Source: Pseudomonadota bacterium
GTDB lineage: Bacteria > Pseudomonadota > Gammaproteobacteria > Ga0077536
NCBI GenBank assembly: GCA_016719885.1
Contig: JADJYF010000006.1
Span: 124,001-188,000 of the forward strand
Direction: 5' to 3'
Length of the DNA stretch: 64,000 nucleotides
In this document: piece by piece, positions 31,034 to 38,593 of the stretch
Numbering within the stretch: the stretch's first letter is position 1
Layout of the letters: the number at the start of each line of letters is the position of its first letter
Notes under the pieces: model-generated
The model's database searches: none
Told to the model about the DNA's origin: nothing
Seen by the model: only the letters and a program-made list of their open reading frames with translations
Made by a program: the position numbers and the translations under genes

Positions 31034-32821
31034 TCAGCCGGCGCTGGCGAGTGGCTCGGCCGCCGCGGCGGACTGCCAGCGATTCAAACGCAGCAACTGC
31101 CCGGGCGTGGCCTGGGTGCAGACACCGTCCTTGAAGGTCACCACGCCGTTCACCAGGATCCAGCGATAGCCCTCGGCGCGCTGGATGCGTCGCCACTCGT
31201 TGGCGGGAAAGTCGTAGGCCACTTCGTAGTCCACTTCCGGCACGCGCTTGAGGTTCTCGAAGTCGTAGACCACGATGTCGGCCGGCGCGCCTTCGCGCAG
31301 GAAACCGCTGTCGAGGAAACCCGCGGCCTGCGCCGGCAGGTAGCTCAGGCGGTAGTGCGCCTGTTCGAGCGTCAGTTCGCCGGTCTCGCGCACCAGCCAG
31401 GTGATCATGTCGGTGGTGAAGGAACCGCCGGTGAAGAACTTGGTATGCGCGCCACCGTCGGAGATGCCCGGCATGATGTGCTGGTTGCGCACCAGCTCGC
31501 CGACCTTCTTGTGATCGGTGCTCGACAACTCGTTGGTGCGGAACAGCACTTTCAGGGAACCGGCGATGCCGATGTCGAGCATGGCCTCGATGTGATGCTT
31601 GCCCTCCGCCGCCGCAATCTCGCCGAGCGTGCGTCCGCAGTAGTGTGCGAGCTCCGGATGATCGGGGGTCTCCTGCACGATGAGACCGCTGATGGGGCCA
31701 CCGACGCCGGTGGTCACCAGGATCTCTTCATCGGCAATCAGGCGGCCACGCATGTCGGCGCTGCGCATCTTGTCGATGCGCTCGGCGATGCTGCCTTGCG
31801 TCAGTTCATTCCAGGCCGGGCTCGAATCGTAGAGATTCCAGTGCTCGAGCGTGAACTGGTAGGCGGCGCGCACCGTGACCGCCTGGCCATAGATGCGCTT
31901 ACCGTCGGCGAAGCATTCGTCCAGCCATTTCAGGGCGGCGTGATGGGCGGTTTCATAGCCGGGCGCATCCATGGCGATGATGGCGTTGTACAGCACCGGG
32001 CGGCCCGAGCGGCGCGCGATCTCCTCGACGAACTTGCTGTCCTTGGGATCGTTGGTCTTGAGCGGCTCGCCGGTGGTGGCGTTGATCATCTCGATGAAGC
32101 CCTCGCCGCGATCGGCCAGCACGTCAGCGAGCGCGAGCAGGGTTTCGTCGGGCATGACGTCGGTCGGCATGGGCGTGCCGTCGTAATCGGCCTGCATGGA
32201 ATTCTTGCCGAAGCGCTGGCAGCTCCAGCCCATCATGCCGGCGTCCATGGCTTCGTGCACCACGCGCTTGATTTCGCCCATCTCGTCGGCGCTGGGCATG
32301 CGCCCGGCCTTGGCCGCTTCGAGGCCCATCACGTGCACCAGCACCGGGTTGAGCGGCACGTAGCTCAACAGGTTGACGCCCTTGGGAATGCGCTCGAGGT
32401 GATCCATCCACTCCGGCAAGGTCTCCCAATCCCAATCGAGCCCCATGCCTTCGACCATCGATTCGTAGGGGATCTGCTCGGTACGCGTCATCATGCGCAG
32501 CAGCCGTTCGCGCACTTCGGGGCGCGCCGGCGCGAAGCCGAAGCCGCAGTTGCCGATGGCGACGGAAGTCACGCCGTGCCAGCCGGAGATGGTGCAGTAC
32601 GGGTCCCAATGCACCTGGGCATCGTAATGGGTATGCAGGTCGACGAAGCCCGGCGCAACGATGAGACCGCTGGCGTCGATGACTTCGCGTGCCTGGCTTG
32701 CATCGATGCGGCCAATCTTGGCGATGCGGCCGTGGCGGATGGCGATGTCGCCGTGGAAGCGTGGCAGACCGGTACCATCGATGATGGTGCCGTTCTTGAT
32801 GACGGTATCGTATTGGTTCAT
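31034..32821 (-). CDS. Amidohydrolase, N-acyl-D-amino-acid deacylase-like
   Basis: The 595-residue product is a metal-dependent amidohydrolase with the composite beta-sandwich and TIM-barrel layout. NGTIIDGTGLPRFHGDIAI is at the start, metal-binding FVDLHTHYDAQ at about residue 60, GVTSVAIGNCGFGFAP after it, and PGISDGGAHTKFF with the late aspartate near 470. The closest annotated types are D-aminoacylases and D-amino-acid N-acyl hydrolases; the real substrate is unknown. The start is the ATG at 32821 with a GGGGAG ribosome site, preferred over an upstream in-frame start at 32851. Confidence 0.88.
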   Translation of the reverse strand: MNQYDTVIKNGTIIDGTGLPRFHGDIAIRHGRIAKIGRIDASQAREVIDASGLIVAPGFVDLHTHYDAQVHWDPYCTISGWHGVTSVAIGNCGFGFAPARPEVRERLLRMMTRTEQIPYESMVEGMGLDWDWETLPEWMDHLERIPKGVNLLSYVPLNPVLVHVMGLEAAKAGRMPSADEMGEIKRVVHEAMDAGMMGWSCQRFGKNSMQADYDGTPMPTDVMPDETLLALADVLADRGEGFIEMINATTGEPLKTNDPKDSKFVEEIARRSGRPVLYNAIIAMDAPGYETAHHAALKWLDECFADGKRIYGQAVTVRAAYQFTLEHWNLYDSSPAWNELTQGSIAERIDKMRSADMRGRLIADEEILVTTGVGGPISGLIVQETPDHPELAHYCGRTLGEIAAAEGKHHIEAMLDIGIAGSLKVLFRTNELSSTDHKKVGELVRNQHIMPGISDGGAHTKFFTGGSFTTDMITWLVRETGELTLEQAHYRLSYLPAQAAGFLDSGFLREGAPADIVVYDFENLKRVPEVDYEVAYDFPANEWRRIQRAEGYRWILVNGVVTFKDGVCTQATPGQLLRLNRWQSAAAAEPLASAG

Positions 32822-32871
32822 GAGCTCTCCCCTTGTGAATGACAGGCGCACGCTGGAGCGTGTCTGGCCTT

Positions 32872-33031
32872 AGGGCCCTGGTCAAAATTATCTCGACATT
32901 CGGCCGCGCCTGGCTGGCCGCTGCGGCGTTGCGATTCTTGGCAATAGCACGCTATTACCTGCGAATCGCGCCTTGCCGCGACCACCCAGTCGCACCCTCG
33001 GTGTTGACGAGATAATTTTGACCAGGGCCCT
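32872..33031. mobile_element. 160-bp MITE-like element with 24-bp terminal inverted repeats
   Basis: The ends 32872-32895 and 33008-33031 are perfect inverted repeats of 24 bases (internal part TGGTCAAAATTATCTCG). The interior has a further imperfect inverted pair: GCGGCGTTGCGATTC near 32922-32936, with GAATCGCGCCTTGCCGC near 32962-32978. It has no coding capacity. It sits between the divergent amidohydrolase and araC genes. The size, perfect ends and lack of genes fit a non-autonomous miniature transposable element or a large structured repeat; no clear target duplication was found. Confidence 0.65.
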
Positions 33032-33104
33032 TACTTGATTATGGGAATCGCTGGTCTAGCCTTTGTGCATGACGCGCCAAACTTTATCCATTTGACGCCA
33101 CGCC

Positions 33105-34127
33105 GTGGCCCTGCACGACGCCGTCATCATTTCCGGGGCGCTGGTCGGCGCGCGTGAACTGATCGTCGAGTGTGGTCAGGACCCGCTGGCGCTCGCCAGC
33201 CGCGCGCAACTCCATGCGCGCGCCTTCGACGAACCGGACCTGTTCGTACGCGCGGCGGCAATGGTGGATTTCCTGGAACTCGCGGCCCGCGCCTGCCAGG
33301 CGCCCGACTTCGCCCTGCGTCATGCGCAGCGTCTGCCGCTCGGCATCCTCGGCCAGGGCTGGATGATCATGCGCGCCGCCGACTCGGTGGGCGCGGCCCT
33401 GCGCGACTTCGCCGCGCTTTACGGCATCTACACCGATGCCGGCAGCCTCGCCATGCACAAGGACGGCAACGATGCGTGGCTGCGCTACGACTTCCTGCCG
33501 ATCGGACGCTGGGGCGAGCGCCAGATCATCCACCTCACCCTGGGCTGCATCCGCCTGTTCGTGGCAGCGAGCCTGGCGCGCCCCGCCTGGCACCCACCGC
33601 GTGTGCTGTTGCGCGACGTGCCTCATGACCCGCGGCCCTACGTGGAATTCTTCGGCCATGGCGTGCGCTTCGGCCAGGACCGCGACGCGCTGCTGGTCGA
33701 CGGGCGCACCTTGAAGGCGGCCATGGGCTCGGGCGCGGTGCGCGCACGCGTGCATCGCAGCCTGCTGCGTCAATCGGCCAGTCCGTCGCGCGCAGTGGTG
33801 GCGCAGGTCAAAGCCCTGCTCGGCACCTTGCTGCGGCACGACGAACACCGCGGCATGCAGGCCATGGGCGCGGCCTTGGGCATGGCTTCACGCACGCTGC
33901 AAAGGCGCCTGACCGAAGCCGGCACCAGTTACCGCGAGTTGACCGATGATGTGCGCAGCGACCTGGCCCTGCGCCATGTCCAACGCAGCGATCTCAGCTT
34001 CGGACAGGTGGCCAACCTGCTCGGCTACGACAGCCAGGCGGCCTTCAGCCGTGCATTCCGGCGCTGGCATGGTGTGACGCCGCGCGAAGCGCGGCGGCCG
34101 CAGATGAAGTGTCAGACTGAAGTCTGA
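33105..34127 (+). CDS. AraC-family transcriptional regulator
   Basis: The 340-residue product has an N-terminal arabinose-binding-like domain (about residues 20-200). A C-terminal AraC helix-turn-helix pair follows: ALGMASRTLQRRLTEAGTSY, then FGQVANLLGYDSQAAFSRAF and a WHGVTPREARR end. The architecture matches OruR/ArgR-type regulators, which usually control catabolic genes nearby; the divergent amidohydrolase gene is the likeliest target. The start is GTG. The last residues (KCQTEV) and the TGA stop are encoded by a REP2 palindrome, so the repeat has been recruited as the gene's end. Confidence 0.88.
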   Translation: MALHDAVIISGALVGARELIVECGQDPLALASRAQLHARAFDEPDLFVRAAAMVDFLELAARACQAPDFALRHAQRLPLGILGQGWMIMRAADSVGAALRDFAALYGIYTDAGSLAMHKDGNDAWLRYDFLPIGRWGERQIIHLTLGCIRLFVAASLARPAWHPPRVLLRDVPHDPRPYVEFFGHGVRFGQDRDALLVDGRTLKAAMGSGAVRARVHRSLLRQSASPSRAVVAQVKALLGTLLRHDEHRGMQAMGAALGMASRTLQRRLTEAGTSYRELTDDVRSDLALRHVQRSDLSFGQVANLLGYDSQAAFSRAFRRWHGVTPREARRPQMKCQTEV

Positions 34128-34228
34128 CCCACAGGAATTCAATGAGCGCTTTGATGGTGGGTCAGAGTCGAGCGTGCCCCACAGAAATTCGATGCGCGCT
34201 TTGCTCGTGGGTCAGACTTCAGTCTGAC
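34110..34228. repeat. REP2 cluster, three copies
   Basis: Copies lie at 34110-34133 (core GTCAGACTGAAGTCTGAC then CCACA), a degenerate copy near 34158-34183, and an inverted copy at 34207-34228. The outer two can pair as a long hairpin. They lie between the convergent araC and GH19 genes. The first copy contains the araC stop codon. Confidence 0.8.
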
Positions 34229-34250
34229 TTTCACAGTCATGCCTTCCCAC

Positions 34251-35042
34251 TCACGCCAGCCCCAGCACCGCCTTGCCGCGCGCGAGGTAATCGATGCGAT
34301 CATCGATGCCGTTGAAGCCACCGTTGATGCGCCGCGTGATGCCGCGCACGTCGTCGGCGTCGGCGAGCTTGTTCAGATCGCGCGTCTGCCAGAACCAGCA
34401 GGCGACATCCACCGCCGCGTAGGGATCGCTCGCGAGCTTGTCCGGCTTGGCGAGATAATCGACGCCACTGGCCTTGCTGTAGGCGGCGTAATTGGCGCGG
34501 CCGGTGAGTTGGATGAGACCGCGGCCCTTGTAGCGCGGCCCGTCGCCGGCCTGGGTGTTGCCGAGATCGACGCGCCCTTCGTAGGCACGCCCATCGGCCA
34601 GCTCCTCGGCGTAACGGAAGGCGCCGGATTCATGCGCGAGCTGGGCGATGAAATGCGCGATGCGCAGCGGCGTGGTGATGGCGTACTTGCGCATGCCCGC
34701 CACCAGCGGTTCGAAGTAGAGATCGATGCGCTTGGGCGTCGCCTGCGGCATCACCACCGCCAGCTTTTCCTTACTCGGCCCGGCCGGCAGCCCGGCCAGC
34801 AAGGCCTTGATGGTGGCATCGGCCGGAACCACCATCAGATCCGAGGACGGCAGCTTCATGACTTCGGTTTCGAAACGCGCCAGGGTCTTCAAGGTACCGG
34901 GGCCGATGCGGCCATCGGGTTTCAACGCGGCGGGCTTGGGATCGGCGAAGCGCGGCAGGTTGAGGTTCAACAGGATCTGCACGATGGTGACATCCACCAA
35001 ATCGTTGCGGCCGCTCTGGCCGACGCTGCTCTTGATGCACAT
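34251..35042 (-). CDS. GH19-type lysozyme/endolysin-like protein
   Basis: The 263-residue product has an N-terminal segment resembling a peptidoglycan-binding repeat (PDGRIGPGTLKTLARFE, about residues 42-58). A GH19 catalytic domain follows: HFIAQLAHESGAFRYAEE with the proton-donor glutamate (about 131-148) and YKGRGLIQLTGRANYAAYS (about 170-188). This type attacks peptidoglycan more often than chitin in bacteria. No signal peptide is visible, so export would need holin, type VI or another route. It follows the DUF2235 gene by 47 bases with a strong ribosome site, suggesting an operon. Confidence 0.83.
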   Translation of the reverse strand: MCIKSSVGQSGRNDLVDVTIVQILLNLNLPRFADPKPAALKPDGRIGPGTLKTLARFETEVMKLPSSDLMVVPADATIKALLAGLPAGPSKEKLAVVMPQATPKRIDLYFEPLVAGMRKYAITTPLRIAHFIAQLAHESGAFRYAEELADGRAYEGRVDLGNTQAGDGPRYKGRGLIQLTGRANYAAYSKASGVDYLAKPDKLASDPYAAVDVACWFWQTRDLNKLADADDVRGITRRINGGFNGIDDRIDYLARGKAVLGLA

Positions 35043-35089
35043 GGCGTCCCCTTCCCTTGTTTGTCACCCGTGGTGGCGCATGGCCGTCA

Positions 35090-36343
35090 TCACGGCGCTT
35101 CGATGGTATAGCGCTCGAGGTCGACCTGTCGCGCGCCGGCGGGGTCGAGCTTGAGCGTCGGCGGTGGCTGGTAGCTGCCGCGCCGGCCGGGCTCCACCAC
35201 GCTGTCGGCCTCGAGGCGCGCATTCACCGAATGATGGATGGCCGAGCCGCGCGCGATGGGTCGGTCGACTTCGATTTGCGAACGCGCGATGTCGTGGATG
35301 GCGCCGCCGAAACGTTCGACCAGCGCGCCCAGCGCCAGCAGCTTGTGCTTCTGGCCGCCGCCCGGCGCCAGGAATTCACCCAGGGAATCGCGCCGCAGCG
35401 CAGTGGCGTCGGGCGCGGCGCGTTGAAAGAGCGCGCCGTCGACGCTGAGACCCTGCTGCGCGGCGGCGCGCGCCATCCAGGTCAGGGCGATGTCCGACAA
35501 CCCGGTATCGGCATAGCCGCCGCCGACATTGGAATGGGCGCCGGCGAACCACACCTGCTTGACGCCGCTGCCGGCTTGGTTGATGCGCGGCGGCAGGCCG
35601 CGCGCATCGGTCCACAGCGTGGGCAGGAAGGGTTCGCGTCGCTCGTCGATGGCCAGCGCATGACAGGCCGCGTTGACGCGGGGACTCAATTCGGTGTCGA
35701 GAAAGCCGAACCACTCCTCGCGCAGTTTCGAATCGATGCCGCGCAACGCCGGGATCACCAGCTTGTCCGGCAGGCCCAGCGCACCGACCGTATCCCACAC
35801 GCCGATGAAATGAATGTCGGCGTCGTGACAGTTGCGCGCCTTGAACAGCGCGATGTCGTCGCGGTTACGCACGTCGTAGCCATGTTTGTAGAGCGCGAAG
35901 ACCTTGTCGGTCGCATCGGGCAGCAGGTTGGGATCCTGGGTGGTGGTGAGCACGTCGGCCAGGCGCGGTTCGATGGCCAGCCGCCTGTGATCGACATCCT
36001 TGCGCAGCACGCCACAGCGCAACACCATGCCGGCCAGGCTGCGCGCCGAGTAGGCGCCGCGTGAAAAGCCGAAGATGAAGATCTGGTCGCCCGCGTCGTA
36101 GACCCGGATCAAGGCGCGATAGGCGTCCTTGATCTGGTTGAACAGGCCCCAGCCGAAAGCGCCGCCGCTGATTTTCTCGAAGGGCCGCGTGCCGACCCCG
36201 GCGAAGTAGCGGTCGACCTGCGCGGGCGAGTTGACGAGCGCCTTGTAGAGCTTGAGGACATTGGTTTCGACCTCCACGCCGTGGTCGGTCTGGCCCTCTT
36301 CGTTCCAGGTTCCGTCCAGGCACAACACGATGCGCTTCGCCAT
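35090..36343 (-). CDS. DUF2235 alpha/beta-hydrolase (Tle1-like phospholipase family)
   Basis: The 417-residue product starts with KRIVLCLDGTWNEEG. It carries the nucleophile elbow GFSRGAYSAR (GxSxG, about residues 94-103), a GVWDTVGALG aspartate motif (about 184) and GAHSNVGGGY with the catalytic histidine (about 260). DUF2235 contains the Tle1 type VI lipase effectors and many uncharacterised hydrolases. It has no signal peptide. The ATG at 36343 was chosen because AAGGA lies 9 bases upstream; a TTG two codons earlier is possible. Pairing with a wall hydrolase hints at an envelope-attacking pair. Confidence 0.85.
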   Translation of the reverse strand: MAKRIVLCLDGTWNEEGQTDHGVEVETNVLKLYKALVNSPAQVDRYFAGVGTRPFEKISGGAFGWGLFNQIKDAYRALIRVYDAGDQIFIFGFSRGAYSARSLAGMVLRCGVLRKDVDHRRLAIEPRLADVLTTTQDPNLLPDATDKVFALYKHGYDVRNRDDIALFKARNCHDADIHFIGVWDTVGALGLPDKLVIPALRGIDSKLREEWFGFLDTELSPRVNAACHALAIDERREPFLPTLWTDARGLPPRINQAGSGVKQVWFAGAHSNVGGGYADTGLSDIALTWMARAAAQQGLSVDGALFQRAAPDATALRRDSLGEFLAPGGGQKHKLLALGALVERFGGAIHDIARSQIEVDRPIARGSAIHHSVNARLEADSVVEPGRRGSYQPPPTLKLDPAGARQVDLERYTIEAP

Positions 36344-36510
36344 TGCCAACCATCCTTACGCGTGTCCAAAGCATGCTGCGCGGCGCGCCGAGCGAGGGCG
36401 CGTATCGTCATGCAGCGTGGCGCGAATTTGCCATCGGCCACGCGCCTGCTGCAACCAAGCTTGCGGTGAATATTCACATGCTCACGCCGAGAGGCGCGCA
36501 ACGTCGTGCC

Positions 36511-36581
36511 GTAGGTGCGAATTCATTCGCACATTCAAGCGCAACCACGCACCATCGATGTGCGAATGACTTCCCACCTAC
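36511..36581. repeat. REP1 inverted pair
   Basis: A good copy lies at 36511-36532 and a diverged copy in opposite orientation at 36560-36581. The second contains the TAG stop of the acetoacetate-CoA ligase gene (36578-36580). The pair separates that gene from the start of the DUF2235 gene further down. Confidence 0.8.
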
Positions 36582-38563
36582 GCATCGATGCGGTAGTCCG
36601 CCTGTTGCTTGGCGAAGGCGATGAAGTAATCGAGCGACGCGGGATTTTGCATGGCATCGCGACTGACCGCCTTGCCGAGCTCGTAGCCCATGAGGATCTT
36701 GCGCACCGGCACTTCGAGTTTCTTGCCGGTCAGGGTGTAGGGTATGGCGTCGACGGCGTAGATCCTGTCCGGCACGTGACGCGGCGAGCAGGCGGTGGCC
36801 AGCGCGTCGTTGATGCGTTTGACCAGCGCCTCGTCCAGCGTCACGCCGGCCGCCAGGCGCACGAACATCGGCATGAAGAAACGCCCGCCCGGCAGGTCGA
36901 GATTGACGATGAGGCTGTCCTCGACGCCCTCCACGCGTTCGACGGTGCGATAGATCTCGGCGGTGCCGATGCGCACGCCGTAACGGTTGAGGGTGGAATC
37001 GGAGCGGCCCTGGATGAAGCAGCCGCCGCGGCGGTTGATTTCCAGGAAATCGCCGTGGCGCCAGCAGCCGGGGAACTCGCGGAAATAGGAATCGAGGTAG
37101 CGGCGGTTGTCCGCATCGTTCCAGAAATAGAGCGGCATGGTCGGCATCGGCTGCACCACCACCAGTTCGCCTACTTCGTCCAGCACCGACTGGCCGAACT
37201 CGTTGAAGGCATGCACGTCGACGCCGAGGCCACGCACCTGGATCTCGCCCGCATACACCGGCGTCAGCACGCTGCCGGTGACGAAGCCCGCGGCGATGTC
37301 GGTGCCGCCGCTCTGCGAGGTCACCCACAGGTCACGACGCACGTTGTCGTACAGCCACTGCATGGATTCGGGCGTGACCGGCGAGCCGGACAGGAGAATG
37401 CCTTCCAGTGCGTCCCAGGCATCGATGTCGCTGGGCTTGACGCCGCTCTTCTGCATGAGACCGACATAGGTCGGACTGGCGCCGAACAGCGTGGCGCGCG
37501 CCGCGGCGGCGATGCGCCACAGCACGTCTACCTGCGGCGCGGCCGGGTGGCCGTCGTACAACACCGCCGTCGCACCCACCGCCAGGCAGCCGACCATCAC
37601 GTTCCACATGATCCAGCCCGAGGTGGTGTAGAAGAACAGCACTGAGCCAGGCTTAAGATCGCAGTGCAGGCCGAGGCCCTTGTGCAGCTCGACCGTGATG
37701 CCGCCATGGCCGTGCACGATGGCCTTGGGCAGGCCGGTGGTACCCGACGAATAGACTATCCACAGCGGATGATCAGCCGGCACCTGTTCACACACCAAGG
37801 GCTCGGCGGGCGTGCTGTCCATCAGCGTCTGCCAGTCGAGCGCGCCAGCCGGCAAGCTCGCCCGCGGATCGAGATAGCGAACCATCACCACCTGGCGCAG
37901 CGACGGCAGGGCCGCGACTATTTCTTCCACTTCGCCGCGCCGATCGTAGGGCTTGCCGTTGTAGAGATATCCGTCGGCGCAGACCAGCACGGTCGGCTCT
38001 ACCTGCGCGAATCTGTCGAGCACACTCGGCACGCCGAAATCGGTCGAACAGCACGACCACACCGCGCCGAGACTGGCGGCGGCCAGGAAGGCCACCATGG
38101 TGTGGGGAATATTGGGCATGAAAGCCACCACGCGATCGCCCGGCTTGACGCCGAAACCACGCAGCGCGGTGGCGAAGCGCGCGACCTGCGCGGCCAGCTC
38201 GTCCCACGTCAGCTCGGTGAGCGGAATGTGCTCGGCGGCGTACTTGATCGCCGCCTCGCCGGGCCGCGCGTGACGCATCACGTGTTCGACGAAATTCAAA
38301 CGCGCGCCGGGAAACCACTCGGCGCCCGGCATGTCGCGTTTGCCCAGCACCTTTGTGAAGGGCTGCGAGGTCTTGATGGCGTAGAAGTCCCACACCGCCG
38401 CCCAGAACTGCTCGATGTCGGCCACCGACCATGCGCGCAGGCTTTCGTAGTCGCCAACATGCACGTCGCGCTCGGCGGCCAGCCAGCGCATGAAGCGCGT
38501 CAGTTCCGCGCGTTCGACGCGCGCCGCGTCCGGGGTCCAGAGTAGGTCGCCTTGTTGCACCAT
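36578..38563 (-). CDS. aacS: Acetoacetate-CoA ligase
   Basis: The 661-residue product matches the length of acetoacetyl-CoA synthetases (adenylate-forming family). AMP-binding signatures include VYSSGTTGLPKAIVH (about residue 267) and SQSGGTDIAAGF. The C-terminal catalytic lysine segment LTGKKLEVPVRKIL is typical of this enzyme rather than of acetyl-CoA synthetase. It uses ATP to join acetoacetate and CoA. It is the last gene of the acxC-acxA-acxB-aacS operon (30 bases after acxB), exactly what is needed to use acetoacetate formed by acetone carboxylase. Confidence 0.93.
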   Translation of the reverse strand: MVQQGDLLWTPDAARVERAELTRFMRWLAAERDVHVGDYESLRAWSVADIEQFWAAVWDFYAIKTSQPFTKVLGKRDMPGAEWFPGARLNFVEHVMRHARPGEAAIKYAAEHIPLTELTWDELAAQVARFATALRGFGVKPGDRVVAFMPNIPHTMVAFLAAASLGAVWSCCSTDFGVPSVLDRFAQVEPTVLVCADGYLYNGKPYDRRGEVEEIVAALPSLRQVVMVRYLDPRASLPAGALDWQTLMDSTPAEPLVCEQVPADHPLWIVYSSGTTGLPKAIVHGHGGITVELHKGLGLHCDLKPGSVLFFYTTSGWIMWNVMVGCLAVGATAVLYDGHPAAPQVDVLWRIAAAARATLFGASPTYVGLMQKSGVKPSDIDAWDALEGILLSGSPVTPESMQWLYDNVRRDLWVTSQSGGTDIAAGFVTGSVLTPVYAGEIQVRGLGVDVHAFNEFGQSVLDEVGELVVVQPMPTMPLYFWNDADNRRYLDSYFREFPGCWRHGDFLEINRRGGCFIQGRSDSTLNRYGVRIGTAEIYRTVERVEGVEDSLIVNLDLPGGRFFMPMFVRLAAGVTLDEALVKRINDALATACSPRHVPDRIYAVDAIPYTLTGKKLEVPVRKILMGYELGKAVSRDAMQNPASLDYFIAFAKQQADYRIDA

Positions 38564-38593
38564 GATTTGCTTCCTCGTCTTGGTCGCGCGTGT

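Noticed and set aside
32872..33031. Simple terminator reading of the long inverted repeat
   Set aside because: The arms are 112 bases apart, flanked by divergent gene starts rather than gene ends, and lack a T tract directly after a compact stem.
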